Source of the DNA: an uncultured Opitutia bacterium
GTDB lineage: Bacteria; Verrucomicrobiota; Verrucomicrobiia; Opitutales; CAJWYM01
Length of the DNA stretch: 34,374 bases
Direction of reading: 5' to 3'
NCBI GenBank assembly: GCA_913049555.1
Contig: CAJWYM010000039.1
Location: forward strand, 1 to 34,374
Part shown: in pieces, positions 1-9,529 of the stretch
Numbering within the stretch: position 1 is the first letter of the stretch
Layout: each line of letters opens with the position of its first letter
Translations under genes and position numbers: made by a program
The notes under the pieces: model-generated
Databases searched by the model: none
Seen by the model: the letters and a program-made list of their open reading frames with translations, nothing else
Told to the model about the DNA's origin: nothing

Positions 1-80
1 AAAAACAAAATATCGACTCCATGTATGAAAATCCATCTACGGATTTTAGCAAAAACTATCAAACTTTTTGCGGGACCTAA
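1..80 (+). CDS. Possible C-terminal tail of a gene cut by the left edge
   Basis: The frame starting at base 3 is open from the window edge to a TAA at 78-80 and reads KQNIDSMYENPSTDFSKNYQ followed by TFCGT. The composition is protein-like, but only about 25 codons are visible and no family can be recognised. An internal ATG at 21 could also make it a chance 19-codon frame. No terminator with a T-tract follows; only a 4-bp GGGA/TCCC stem overlaps the stop. Treat it as a weak candidate. Confidence 0.25.
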   Translation, partial: KQNIDSMYENPSTDFSKNYQTFCGT

Positions 81-593
81 TCCCACAAATTCTTAACTTT
101 ATTTAATTCTTTCATGAATCTCCAACAATAGAGTGGTATAAATTTCTAGCACAATTAAGGATACAATAATTTATTTTTTTGGTTGAATGTTTTTGTTCTT
201 AACAGCTGCGTTTTTTGTTCGAATAGAATTGTTTTATGAAAGAACCCATTTACAAACGCTCGTAAGAATATTGTTAGAGTTGGTTGCGATAAAAGAAATA
301 TTAAAAATTATTGGATGCAGTGGAGTCGTTGATATGCACACTAAATGCTCTCATGATTCGAAAGGAATTGCAGATGTTGGACTTCTCATTTTATGCATCC
401 TATCAAAATGTGTGAACCATTTACCGCTTTGCCTACAAGAGCATCTCTTGAAGCGACGCTATGATCTTAAGATTTCTATAAAATCGAGTGCGACTGAGTT
501 CAGCGAACGATTATTTTAGGGGAAGCTAAGACAAAACTTTAAAAGAGCTTCTTGATCTTAATCTTATTATAAGTAATATTATAGGATAATTTT
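81..593. other. Non-coding or decayed stretch upstream of the sialate esterase
   Basis: About 510 bases with no convincing gene. The only sizeable open frame (187-519, +, 110 codons) starts just after an A/T-rich stretch, has no clear ribosome binding site, is rich in Leu, Ile, Cys and Lys and matches no family I know. The opposite strand, read across the same bases, gives short peptide stretches interrupted by several stops, as a decayed gene might. Just before the next gene, TTGATC at 552-557 and TATTAT at 577-582 could be a weak promoter, but their 19-base spacing is long. Confidence 0.35.
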
Positions 594-2189
594 ATGAATA
601 AATTTTGCTTTTTAATCTTATTAATTGGGGTCGTTTCATTTTTTAATATGTCTTTATTTGCCAAAGTGGATATGCCTGAAAAAGAGAGAGCTCTTAAAAT
701 AGCGAATCTCTTTTCTGATTCTGTGGTTTTACAATACAATGAACCGATCCGAGTTTGGGGTTGGGGTGCGATTGGAGCTGAAGTGCGGATTCGTTTTGAC
801 GAGCATGATTATGTAACAATTGTGGATTCTAAAGGTTGCTGGGATCTGGTTTTAAAATCATGCATTTCTCTCAATCCACAAGAACTCATTGTTCGTTCCG
901 GTGAGGATCGCATCCTCATTAAGGATGTATTGATGGGAGAAGTGTGGTTGGCTTCGGGCCAGTCGAATATGGCGTATCCTGTTTCCAAATCTGATGTGAA
1001 TGATCATTTACCGGAAATGTCTTATGATAAAATACGATTTTTTAAAAGTATAGAAATCATGTCAGAATTTCCAGAAGATGAAATCTTTGGTATTTGGCAG
1101 AAGTCTAATAAAAAGAATCGTCAAAAATTTTCGGCTGTTGCTTTTTCATATGCAGTTGCGTTACACAAAAAACTGGGTCGCCCAATAGGAATTATCCAAA
1201 GTGCTAGAGGAGGATCTAGGTGTGAGGCTTGGGTTCCAAAAGATCAATTGGATTTGGATCATAAGTTCTATTCTTATCCAATGAAATTTGTCAGGAATTT
1301 TGAAACTAGGAATTCGGAGCTTATCGAGAATTATTACAGGACCGTTTCCGACTGGAAAAGCAGTGGGAGAATCTGGCCGACTCCTAAATATTCAGAAAAA
1401 CAATTAGGGGGCTACATCATTAGAAAGCCCTATGGATTGTACAATGGTATGATTCATCCCCTCTACAGATTCAGAATTAAAGGGGCTCTTTGGTATCAAG
1501 GAGAGGGAAATTCAGGAGAGTCTGAAGCATACAGTCATTTGTTCCCTAAAATGATTGGCTTGTGGAGAAAAAACTGGGGTTATGATTTTCCATTTTACTT
1601 TGTTCAGTTGCCTGCATTTATCAGAAATGACTTGAAAGTTCAAAAAGATGCGAATTTCAATAAGAAGGATCACTACCAAGAAAATTTGAATATTCGCCAT
1701 AAGTGGGCTTCATTTAGAGAGGCTCAAGCCAAAACCTTGAGAATTAAAGATACAGGCATGGTGGTCACATTAGATACTGGAGAGCCCTTTGATGTTCATC
1801 CCTCTGAGAAATTTGTGATTGGTCATCGATTGGCTCAATCTTCAATGCATAGCACCTATGGTTTGGATGTAGTTGGAAGAGGCCCTTATTTCTTAGGGAA
1901 ACTTTCTTTTGATGCGGGAAATATCCGCGTTCCTCTTGGGAGTTCAGAGGGTCTTAAAACTCAAGATGGATTGCCTCCAAAGGGTTTTTCAATTGCAGGT
2001 GAGGATCAGGTTTTTTATTGGGTGGATAAGATTGTTATAGATAAAAATGCATTGATTATGAGCTCTTCTAAAGTTCCTAGACCGATTGCAGTTCGCTATG
2101 CTTGGTTGGAGTTTCCGGAGGTGAACCTCTTCAATGGAGCCAATTTGCCTATGGAACCATTCAGGACGGACAATTGGGAAATTCGATAA
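594..2189 (+). CDS. Secreted sialate O-acetylesterase (SASA/SGNH family)
   Basis: Predicted to remove O-acetyl esters from sialic acids or other acetylated sugars outside the cytoplasm. Residues 1-23 form a signal peptide (hydrophobic core FCFLILLIGVVSFF, then an LFA-KV cleavage-like site). An N-terminal beta domain (about 35-110) precedes the SGNH hydrolase core. The nucleophile block GEVWLASGQSNM is at 115-126 with Ser124. IIQSARGGSRCEAW (200-213) supplies the oxyanion-hole Gly, ALWYQGEGN (298-306) is the family Asn/Gly block, and the DVHP motif (Asp400, His402) completes the triad. Its 531 residues are normal for the family. GGAT lies about 6 bases before the ATG. It stands alone, converging on the comEC-like gene 18 bases downstream. 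The exact substrate (sialate, xylan acetate, other) cannot be told from sequence; no other sialic-acid gene is in the window. Confidence 0.88.
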   Translation: MNKFCFLILLIGVVSFFNMSLFAKVDMPEKERALKIANLFSDSVVLQYNEPIRVWGWGAIGAEVRIRFDEHDYVTIVDSKGCWDLVLKSCISLNPQELIVRSGEDRILIKDVLMGEVWLASGQSNMAYPVSKSDVNDHLPEMSYDKIRFFKSIEIMSEFPEDEIFGIWQKSNKKNRQKFSAVAFSYAVALHKKLGRPIGIIQSARGGSRCEAWVPKDQLDLDHKFYSYPMKFVRNFETRNSELIENYYRTVSDWKSSGRIWPTPKYSEKQLGGYIIRKPYGLYNGMIHPLYRFRIKGALWYQGEGNSGESEAYSHLFPKMIGLWRKNWGYDFPFYFVQLPAFIRNDLKVQKDANFNKKDHYQENLNIRHKWASFREAQAKTLRIKDTGMVVTLDTGEPFDVHPSEKFVIGHRLAQSSMHSTYGLDVVGRGPYFLGKLSFDAGNIRVPLGSSEGLKTQDGLPPKGFSIAGEDQVFYWVDKIVIDKNALIMSSSKVPRPIAVRYAWLEFPEVNLFNGANLPMEPFRTDNWEIR

Positions 2190-2207
2190 AAGGCTGCTGT
2201 ATCCTAA

Positions 2208-3848
2208 TTATACCATGATTTCAGTCGTAAAGTATAAAAGCCATAGGAGGATTGTCGAAATCCATTTGTAGGTTGGATTTTGAAAAAATAGCACAATTAA
2301 AACCATTAGTAAGGGTATCAGTTTACTGAGAAATGGAAGGGTAGAGCTCAAAAAATAATGGCTCAATGGGATCTGTAAAAAAATCTCAATAAGTTGAGTG
2401 GTCGTTTTAATAGTAAAATCTGAAATGAGCTTCAGTGGACTTGCCAGAATTGGATGGACCATACTTACCGGATATATCGTAAGTCCTAAAGTTAAAAGAA
2501 CGGGGAGTATAGGAACAATGAGAAGATTCAAGGGGATGGAAAGAATGCTTACCATATGGGTAATAGGATGGAGGAGAATCGTGCTCGGTAAAAATGCACT
2601 TAAAGTCAGGATCAGACTCGTAAAAACATTTTTTTTGAGAACGAATCGGCACTTGCTTATCCAGTTTGGAGTTGGGTCAAATTTGTAAGGTTGGATCTTT
2701 TCTTCATACAATTTGGCGGTTGGTAGACCTAATTTAAGGATCATAAATACGACAGAGTAGGACAGTTGAAAACCAAGATTCCAAATCACTGAAGGCTTTA
2801 AAATCAATTCTAATAAAGCTGCTGTCAACAGTGCACTAAATAGACATCCTTTTCTAGAAATAATGGGGGCAATCAAGAGTATTGTCGCCATCCAGAATGC
2901 TCTGTAAGCAGCTATTTTTGATCCAGTTAATTCTACAAATAAAAAAAGAAGTAAAATTACCAGAATCGATTTGTAGGTTTTTTTGTATATAAAAAAGCTG
3001 AGTAATTTGTAAATCAAAACTGCAAGGATACCGATATGAAGTCCACTGATCGTAAAGATATGCATGGTTCCACTCCATTTATACAGCAAAGTCTCCCGTT
3101 GTGGTAAAAATGTTTTTTCTCCGCTGATTAAGGCGAGTAATATATTTCTCCATTTTTTTTCATTGTCTAAATGAGGGGCGCTTTGAATCTTTGACAGAAT
3201 CAGGTTGTGAAGATTTTTCTTCTTTTTTGCGATGAAAGGAGTATCCAGTATCTCTTTCAACCGCACTCGACTCAATCGATAGTAAATCCCTTGAAGACTT
3301 AAACTTTCATCGAAACTAGAGTTCAAATGATGCAGGTGTTTGGTTTGTTTTGTTTTTGATAAAACGGCCAAAACGGATACAGAACTCCCTTTTGTCAGGG
3401 AATTCAATTCAACAATATTTTTAGCAGAAAAATAAGTTTTCGACTGAATCGTATAAGATAGATGAATGGGAGCAGCAGTAATTGTTGCGATCCCGCTGAT
3501 TTTTTTATTCTTTTTGTCCTCTTTGTAGATTTGATCGATTTTTATTGTGATTTCAGCTTCTCGATCCGGAAGTGACTGATAGAGGACTGGTATATTTGGA
3601 TATGAATTTTTGTAATAATAAAGGGCGACTAAAAAAATAAAAAAGGAGAGGATTGGTTTGGATTGAATTCTGATTTTCAGAATTTTTAAAGCTAGTAAAA
3701 GAATTATAGGAGTAAATAGAAGTAAGAAATGGGGTGTGATTACGAAGGGTGCAAAAAGGTACCCAGCGCAAATCGGTATCAAATACCAAATAAGGGGGGC
3801 ATGAGTTTTTGATCCGACTTTAAAATTCTCTACATCGGATCGAAACAT
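2208..3848 (-). CDS. ComEC/Rec2-family membrane channel, short form
   Basis: ComEC is the inner-membrane channel that passes single-stranded DNA during natural transformation. This protein has two or three N-terminal membrane segments (about 16-80), a soluble OB-like stretch (about 95-165) and the multi-pass Competence domain from about 230. In that domain the signature THxxAISGLHxG appears as TMHIFTISGLHIG (261-273) and GSKIAAYRAFWMA (309-321) matches the second conserved helix. It ends at residue 546 inside the membrane region. Most ComEC proteins of 700-800 residues carry a C-terminal metallo-beta-lactamase-like domain, and none is present here or in the adjoining bases. The start has no strong ribosome binding site. 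Its 3' end converges on the esterase gene. Family assignment is firm; a role in DNA uptake is inferred, since no other competence gene is nearby. Confidence 0.85.
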   Translation of the reverse strand: MFRSDVENFKVGSKTHAPLIWYLIPICAGYLFAPFVITPHFLLLFTPIILLLALKILKIRIQSKPILSFFIFLVALYYYKNSYPNIPVLYQSLPDREAEITIKIDQIYKEDKKNKKISGIATITAAPIHLSYTIQSKTYFSAKNIVELNSLTKGSSVSVLAVLSKTKQTKHLHHLNSSFDESLSLQGIYYRLSRVRLKEILDTPFIAKKKKNLHNLILSKIQSAPHLDNEKKWRNILLALISGEKTFLPQRETLLYKWSGTMHIFTISGLHIGILAVLIYKLLSFFIYKKTYKSILVILLLFLFVELTGSKIAAYRAFWMATILLIAPIISRKGCLFSALLTAALLELILKPSVIWNLGFQLSYSVVFMILKLGLPTAKLYEEKIQPYKFDPTPNWISKCRFVLKKNVFTSLILTLSAFLPSTILLHPITHMVSILSIPLNLLIVPILPVLLTLGLTIYPVSMVHPILASPLKLISDFTIKTTTQLIEIFLQIPLSHYFLSSTLPFLSKLIPLLMVLIVLFFQNPTYKWISTILLWLLYFTTEIMV

Positions 3849-3981
3849 AGCTCAATCAGTCTGGTAAGTTAGAGAAACAAAATCCAAATGGATCATGGTG
3901 CGCAAAGGAACTTTTCAATCTGTTTTAATAGTTTCTTCCAATCGGTGAGAGCAGACGGAATGGATCGATTAAAAAACAGGA

Positions 3982-5565
3982 CTAGGAGAGATAAATTAAT
4001 TTATATTCTAAAGCATCTTTTAATGCTTCCCAACTAGCCTCAATTACGTTGTCGCTTGCACCAACGGTTCCCCACACATTGTCTCCGTCCGTGGATTCAA
4101 TATGAACCCGAATAATTGATTTGGAGCCCAATCCGCCCTCAACAATCCGAACAGTGAAATCAATCAATTTCACATCTTTAATTTGTGGATAATCAGAGAT
4201 TAAAGCTTTCCTTAGAGCCATATCTAGAGCTCCTACGGGTCCGGATGACTCTGAAACTGTATGATGAAGTTTTTGATCGATTGTAAGTTTGACCGTTGCT
4301 TCAGAGATATTGGAATCGGTCTTTTCGTCTCTTTCGGTGATGACTCGGTAGCTGATGCAATCAAAGAAGTTTTTTTGAGTGCTTTTATTTAAAAATCTGG
4401 AAAGTAACATTTTAAAGGAAGCATCCGCTGCCTCATATTCATAGCCTTTAAATTCTAGTTTTTTCAGTTCTTCTAGAAAAATTTTCAACTCCTCAGATCT
4501 TGCGTCTAAGTCGATCCCAATTTCTTTAGCCTTCATCATGATACTGCTTCTCCCAGACATATCTGAAACCAATACTCGGGTTCGATTTCCGACCAAAGCA
4601 GGGTCTATATGCTCATAACTTCTGGCGACTTTATTAGCAGCATCTGCATGTACTCCTCCTTTGTGAGCAAATGAAGAGGCTCCCACAAATGGAGCTCGAA
4701 TATCGGGTCGTTGATTCACCATGTCATCCAAAAATAAAGATAAATCCCGCATATTTTTGAGGCTGTTTTGGCAATTTAATTCATGACCCATCTTTAGGTG
4801 TAAGCTTGGAACAATGGAAGTTAAATTTGCATTTCCATTTCTTTCGCCATAGCCATTGATCGTTCCTTGAACTAGTTTGGCCCCAACGTCGATACCAGAT
4901 AGAGACAAAGCAGTGCCTAAACCACAATCATTGTGACAATGCATGCCAATGTCTGTTTTTGGAAAGAGAGTGACAATCGTTGCAACGATTTCTCGAAGTT
5001 CTTGGATCATCATTCCACCATTTGTATCACAAAGACTCAGGTTTGAGGCTCCTCCTCGAACGGCGGCTTCTAAGGTTTTGATGGCATAATTATTGTTGTC
5101 TTTATAACCATCAAAGAAATGTTCCGCATCATAAATGACTTTTTTTCCATTCTTTACTAGGTGACGGACAGAATCTTCAATCATTTCTAGATTGGTTTCA
5201 GGCTCTATCCTTAAAACTTCTTGGACATGCAAAAGCCAAGTTTTTCCAAAAATCGTGATGACCTCTGTCTCAGCATCCAAAAGCATTTGAATTTGTGGGT
5301 CTTCTTCAACAGAAATATTTGCTCTTCTTGTAGATCCAAAGGCAGTGACTTTTGCATGATTGAGCTTGAGATTTTTTACTTCCTTGAAAAAAGCCATATC
5401 CCGCGGATTGGAACCGGGCCACCCACCTTCAATAAAGTCTATACCAAATTGATCCAGTTTTTCAGTGATTCGTAGTTTTGCTGAAAGTGGAAAAGAGATT
5501 CCTTCTCCTTGACTGCCATCACGCAAAGTGGTGTCGTAAATTAAAACTTTTTTAGGGGAACTCAT
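3982..5565 (-). CDS. cimA: (R)-citramalate synthase
   Basis: Condenses pyruvate with acetyl-CoA to (R)-citramalate, giving 2-oxobutanoate for isoleucine without threonine deaminase. The HMGL-like TIM barrel covers about residues 5-275. YDTTLRDGSQ (10-19) holds the catalytic Arg15 and metal ligand Asp16. GMHCHND (207-213) gives the metal ligands His209 and His211, and NGYGERNGNAN (237-247) the third ligand region. A C-terminal LeuA-type allosteric domain (about 395-525, ending near WGTVGASDNVIEASW) usually binds isoleucine. The long insert and FGSTRRANISVEEDP (76-90) place it in the CimA branch rather than 2-isopropylmalate synthase, and its 527 residues fit. It is the last gene of the serA-plsY-hom-lysC-thrC-cimA run, 12 bases after thrC. 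No clear intrinsic terminator follows. Confidence 0.92.
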   Translation of the reverse strand: MSSPKKVLIYDTTLRDGSQGEGISFPLSAKLRITEKLDQFGIDFIEGGWPGSNPRDMAFFKEVKNLKLNHAKVTAFGSTRRANISVEEDPQIQMLLDAETEVITIFGKTWLLHVQEVLRIEPETNLEMIEDSVRHLVKNGKKVIYDAEHFFDGYKDNNNYAIKTLEAAVRGGASNLSLCDTNGGMMIQELREIVATIVTLFPKTDIGMHCHNDCGLGTALSLSGIDVGAKLVQGTINGYGERNGNANLTSIVPSLHLKMGHELNCQNSLKNMRDLSLFLDDMVNQRPDIRAPFVGASSFAHKGGVHADAANKVARSYEHIDPALVGNRTRVLVSDMSGRSSIMMKAKEIGIDLDARSEELKIFLEELKKLEFKGYEYEAADASFKMLLSRFLNKSTQKNFFDCISYRVITERDEKTDSNISEATVKLTIDQKLHHTVSESSGPVGALDMALRKALISDYPQIKDVKLIDFTVRIVEGGLGSKSIIRVHIESTDGDNVWGTVGASDNVIEASWEALKDALEYKLIYLS

Positions 5566-5577
5566 CGAGAAATAGAA

Positions 5578-6939
5578 TTAAATTTTTTGTCTAATATAAG
5601 ATTGAATGGATTCTGTTGTGGCCGTGATGGAAGTTTTAACAATTTTTTTGTTTTTAAGGGCCTCCAAAGAATCTGATTTTGCATGAACACCAATTGCTTT
5701 TTCAATTGTATCTGGAAATTTAGCTGGATGGGCAGTGCTTAAAATAATGTTCACTCCCTTAGTTCCTGTTCTTTTAAAACCACATGCGGTGTGGGGGTCG
5801 ACAATATACTTGAATTGACTGTAAACACCATCAATGATGGATGGAATTTCATAATCTGAAGTTCGACTCGCTGAAAAATTGGATACAATCTGATTATCAG
5901 GGATGTCGAAGCGCCCTTCGCTTTTAATGGATTGCATCGCTTCTGTTACTTTTTCTGGGTCTTCATCCAAGATGTAATAAAGGAGTCGTTCAAAATTGGA
6001 GGCAACTTGAATATCCATGGAGGGCGCTAAACTAGGCTTTACAGTGCCTGATTCATAAATACCCTCCTCAAAAAAGCGATACAGGATATCATTTTGATTA
6101 GTGGCAACTTGAAAATCTCCAATGTTCACTCCCATTCTTCGAAGCAACCAACCAGCGAATACATTTCCAAAATTACCGGTTGGAACTACAAAAGTCAGAT
6201 TTCTTCTTTGTGCTTCTTTGAGCTGTAGATAAGCATATAAATAATAGACGCTTTGAGCTAAGATCCTAGCTAGATTGATACTGTTTACAGCAGACAATCC
6301 AACTTCTTTTTTAAAGTCTAAATCTTCAAAAGTTTCTTTGAGAGCCTTCTGAGCATCATCAAAACTTCCTTCAATTGCGAGTGGGTAAACATTCGAAGCC
6401 CCTGTGCAAGTCATCTGCCTTTCCTGCAAAGGAGAGACCCGACCATTTGGATAAAGAATAAATATATTCACTCCTTCTTTACCAAGTAAACCATGGATTG
6501 CCGCTGCCCCTGTATCTCCTGAAGTGGCTCCTAAGACTGTGATGGGTTTGCCGGTCTTTTCTATTTGCTCTTGGTACAAATTTCCTAGCAACTGCAATGC
6601 AAAATCTTTAAAGGCAAGGGTAGGCCCATGAAATAATTCTAAAACAAACAAACGATTTCGCAATGGAACCAATGGGGCAATGTCTTTGTGTTCAAATTTT
6701 GTGTAGCTTCGAGCACATATGGCATCGAGCCGATCTTTTTCTATGTCTGTTGCAAATAGAGAGAAAAATTCAGAAGTCAGCTCAGGGTAAGTGAGGCCTT
6801 CCCAAGACTTGAGTGTAGAAGTTGAAATTTGGGGTAAAATTTCTGGCAAATAGAGGCCGCCATCGGGTGCAAGACCATTGGCAACCGCTTGACAAAAACC
6901 AACCTTGGGTGATTTTCCTCTTGTGCTAACGTATTTCAT
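5578..6939 (-). CDS. thrC: Threonine synthase
   Basis: PLP enzyme that converts O-phospho-L-homoserine to L-threonine in the cytoplasm. The N-terminal MKYVSTRG and the long form (453 residues) mark the E. coli/yeast-type subfamily. The PLP lysine is Lys111 in HGPTLAFKDFALQ (104-116). The phosphate-holding stretch GATSGDTGAAA, the VNSINLARILAQ segment and FVVPTGNFGNVFAGW are all intact. It lies 23 bases downstream of lysC and 12 bases upstream of cimA, in the same direction. The preceding enzyme, homoserine kinase (thrB), is not in the operon or elsewhere in the window, so phosphohomoserine must come from a gene elsewhere. Confidence 0.95.
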   Translation of the reverse strand: MKYVSTRGKSPKVGFCQAVANGLAPDGGLYLPEILPQISTSTLKSWEGLTYPELTSEFFSLFATDIEKDRLDAICARSYTKFEHKDIAPLVPLRNRLFVLELFHGPTLAFKDFALQLLGNLYQEQIEKTGKPITVLGATSGDTGAAAIHGLLGKEGVNIFILYPNGRVSPLQERQMTCTGASNVYPLAIEGSFDDAQKALKETFEDLDFKKEVGLSAVNSINLARILAQSVYYLYAYLQLKEAQRRNLTFVVPTGNFGNVFAGWLLRRMGVNIGDFQVATNQNDILYRFFEEGIYESGTVKPSLAPSMDIQVASNFERLLYYILDEDPEKVTEAMQSIKSEGRFDIPDNQIVSNFSASRTSDYEIPSIIDGVYSQFKYIVDPHTACGFKRTGTKGVNIILSTAHPAKFPDTIEKAIGVHAKSDSLEALKNKKIVKTSITATTESIQSYIRQKI

Positions 6940-6962
6940 GAATGGGCTGATTAGAAATAAAA

Positions 6963-8174
6963 TTATTTTTCCAAATTAAAAACATCGTGTAAAATTTGAG
7001 TCGCTTTATTCGCTTGCTCTGGTTTGATTGCAACCGTAATTTTAATCTCAGATGTGCTGATCATCTGTATATTAATCTCTTCAGCTGCTAAAGCATCGAA
7101 GCAAGTAGCAGCAACTCCTGAGTGGGATTTCATCCCAATTCCGACAATCGAGATTTTAGCAATTTTATCCAGGACAGAAACATTTCCTCCGCCATTTTCG
7201 CTCAAAATCTCATTCACTTTTTGCTCGGCTCTATGAGCATCATCAGCAGGGACAGTAAAGGTTAAATTTGCTAATCCTTTCCGGCCAATATTTTGAATGA
7301 TCATATCGACTACCACTTCAATTTCAGCTAGAGATTTAAAAACTGCAGCAGCCGTTCCCGGTTTATCAGGGATATCACTGACTACAATTTTGCATTGATT
7401 TTTATCCACCGCTAAACCACTTACGAGGACACCTTCCATAGATGCGACTTCTTGTTTCACAATTGTTCCTGGATTATTGTTAAAGCTAGATCTGACTTCA
7501 AAAGGGATATTGAATTTACTGGCAAATTCAACAGCACGGGACTGCATGACCTTGGTTCCACTACTAGCCAATTCAAGCATTTCCTCGTAACTGATTTCTT
7601 TGATTTTCTTAGCGTTTTTGACTACTCGAGGATCTGTTGTATAAACCCCATCAACATCTGTATAGATTTGGCAGATGTCTGCTTGGATCGCGCCTGCAAT
7701 TGCTATTGCAGATAAGTCAGACCCCCCGCGTCCTAGAGTGGTGATATGACCGTCAGCCGATCCTTGAAAACCAGCAACAATGACTGCTTTGCCTTGGTTT
7801 AGTTGTGCTTTGATGTCTCCGCCACTGATATCTAAAATGCGAGCCCTTGTGTGAGCCAAACTGGTTGTTATTCCGGCTTGAGCTCCCGTTCTTGAAACCG
7901 CAGCAACTCCGATGGCATGGAGTGCCATGGTCGTCAATGCGATTGTCTCTTGTTCTCCCACTGATAGAAGAACATCCATTTCCCGATCATCAGGGTGAGG
8001 ATTCAGAGCCTTTGCTCGTTCGATCAATTGATTCGTAATCCCGGATCTTGCAGAGACAACGACAACGACTTGATTGCCATCCTCAATTGTCTGCTTCACT
8101 CGTTCTGCAACTACTTTGATTCTTTCAACATTAGCAACGGATGTGCCTCCGTATTTTTGAACTATAAGTGCCAA
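6963..8174 (-). CDS. lysC: Aspartate kinase, monofunctional
   Basis: Phosphorylates L-aspartate, the entry step to lysine, threonine and methionine. The N-terminal amino-acid-kinase domain (about 1-235) starts with the ATP-binding motif KYGGTS (7-12) and contains GFQG, TTLGRGGSDLSA and the YTDVDGVYTTDPR substrate/nucleotide loop. Two tandem ACT domains follow (about 265-335 and 345-403), the usual site of feedback control by lysine and/or threonine. Its 403 residues match the monofunctional beta-type enzyme; it is not fused to homoserine dehydrogenase, which is the next gene upstream (hom, 23 bases away). Being in one operon with hom and thrC suggests control linked to threonine supply. ATG start with a modest CAGGA-type ribosome binding site. 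Confidence 0.95.
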   Translation of the reverse strand: MALIVQKYGGTSVANVERIKVVAERVKQTIEDGNQVVVVVSARSGITNQLIERAKALNPHPDDREMDVLLSVGEQETIALTTMALHAIGVAAVSRTGAQAGITTSLAHTRARILDISGGDIKAQLNQGKAVIVAGFQGSADGHITTLGRGGSDLSAIAIAGAIQADICQIYTDVDGVYTTDPRVVKNAKKIKEISYEEMLELASSGTKVMQSRAVEFASKFNIPFEVRSSFNNNPGTIVKQEVASMEGVLVSGLAVDKNQCKIVVSDIPDKPGTAAAVFKSLAEIEVVVDMIIQNIGRKGLANLTFTVPADDAHRAEQKVNEILSENGGGNVSVLDKIAKISIVGIGMKSHSGVAATCFDALAAEEINIQMISTSEIKITVAIKPEQANKATQILHDVFNLEK

Positions 8175-8197
8175 TTTCTGTCCTGGTTCATGTTCGA

Positions 8198-9529
8198 TTA
8201 TTTGACTCGATTGAAGATACGGATCATCACCGGTTCTTCTACAACGAATTCTAAAGATGCAAGTTTTTTAACAGTATCTAGGGCATTTTGTTCCGTTGCT
8301 TTGTGCGTTGTCAACATGATAGAAGCGGTTCCGTTTTTATCATTACTTTCTTTTTGGTTGAGTGTTGCAATACTGACTTCGTTGTTCGCCAGAACTTCTG
8401 CGATTTTGGCTAAAACACCGGGTGCATCGGTTGCTTTAATTCTAAAGTAGAATTTTCCTATTATCTTGTCTAAAGAAGAAATTTTTAAATCCGCACTTTC
8501 TTCACAAGGAGTGAAGATTTCAGTGAGTTTTGGTCCCCCTTTTAAGGCTTGAACCGCATCGCAAATATCACTGATAACAGAACTAGAGGTAGGGTTTTGT
8601 CCAGCACCACGACCAATCATAACCGTCTCACCTGCGATATCTCCACTCACACTAATTCCGTTAAAAACCTCATCTACATGAGCAATCTTCTCTTTTTGAG
8701 AGATCAAGCATGGGAATACACCAGCCGTAAGTTGATTGTTGCGAAAGTCTCGAGTGATTTCTGCAATGAGTTTGATTTTAAAACCCATATTACTGGCTAT
8801 TTCAAAGTCCAACTTATTTAGCTTTCGGATCCCCTCTATCCTCATGTCAGACAATTGAATCCATTGACCGTGTGCCAAAAAAGCAAGGATTACAGTCTTG
8901 TGGGCAGCGTCAATTCCATCCAAGTCTAAGGACTCATCATATTCAACATATCCAAGCTTGCGGGCGTCTTCCAAAATCGGCTGAAAATCCAATCCTTCTC
9001 TCTCCATACGAGTGAGGATGTAGTTAGAGGTTCCATTTAAAATTCCAAATATTTGTTTGAAACGATTGGCAACTAGACCCTCATGCAAAGTTTTTATAAT
9101 GGGAATTCCCCCTGCAACACTGGCTTCATAAAAATAATCAGCATCATTTTGGCGAGCAATCTCAAAGAGCTCAGAGCCGTGATCGCAAACGAGGGCTTTG
9201 TTGGCAGTTACAACTATTTTCCCATTTTGAAAGGCCTTTTTAGTCAAGCTCAGTGCTGGTTCAATTCCGCCCATCAATTCACAAATTATTTGGATACTGG
9301 CATCATCGACAATTTCCTCAGGTTTGGTCGTTAGAAGTTCCTTTGGGATTCCAGCTTGGACGGCTTTGTCAATATCACGGATCGCGATCCTAGTGATTTG
9401 AAGCGAAGAACCCACTCTTTTTTCTAATCCCTCACGGTAAGCATCTAAGTTTTTCCAAACCCCTTGACCTACAACTCCGCAGCCGATAAGACCAATATTA
9501 ACAGTAGGGAATTCTTTGTTATTATTCAT
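8198..9529 (-). CDS. hom: Homoserine dehydrogenase with ACT domain
   Basis: Reduces aspartate semialdehyde to homoserine with NAD(P)H. The Rossmann motif GLIGCGVVGQG is at 13-23 and VTANKAL is at 107-113. The catalytic domain shows ILNGTSNYIL (163-172) and the GIDAAHK segment (205-211). A C-terminal ACT domain (about 361-438, starting FRIKATDAPGVLAKIAE) implies feedback by threonine, as in Gram-positive and many other bacterial enzymes. Length 443 is normal. The start ATG overlaps the plsY stop as ATGA, a four-base overlap typical of translational coupling. lysC follows after 23 bases. No fusion or frameshift is seen. Confidence 0.95.
   Translation of the reverse strand: MNNNKEFPTVNIGLIGCGVVGQGVWKNLDAYREGLEKRVGSSLQITRIAIRDIDKAVQAGIPKELLTTKPEEIVDDASIQIICELMGGIEPALSLTKKAFQNGKIVVTANKALVCDHGSELFEIARQNDADYFYEASVAGGIPIIKTLHEGLVANRFKQIFGILNGTSNYILTRMEREGLDFQPILEDARKLGYVEYDESLDLDGIDAAHKTVILAFLAHGQWIQLSDMRIEGIRKLNKLDFEIASNMGFKIKLIAEITRDFRNNQLTAGVFPCLISQKEKIAHVDEVFNGISVSGDIAGETVMIGRGAGQNPTSSSVISDICDAVQALKGGPKLTEIFTPCEESADLKISSLDKIIGKFYFRIKATDAPGVLAKIAEVLANNEVSIATLNQKESNDKNGTASIMLTTHKATEQNALDTVKKLASLEFVVEEPVMIRIFNRVK

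Noticed and set aside
187-519. 110-codon open frame on the plus strand
   Set aside because: No ribosome binding site, unusual composition and no family resemblance; kept only as part of the non-coding stretch description.
2398-2688. 96-codon frame antisense to the comEC-like gene
   Set aside because: It is a shadow frame: the minus strand has the clear membrane-protein family signal.
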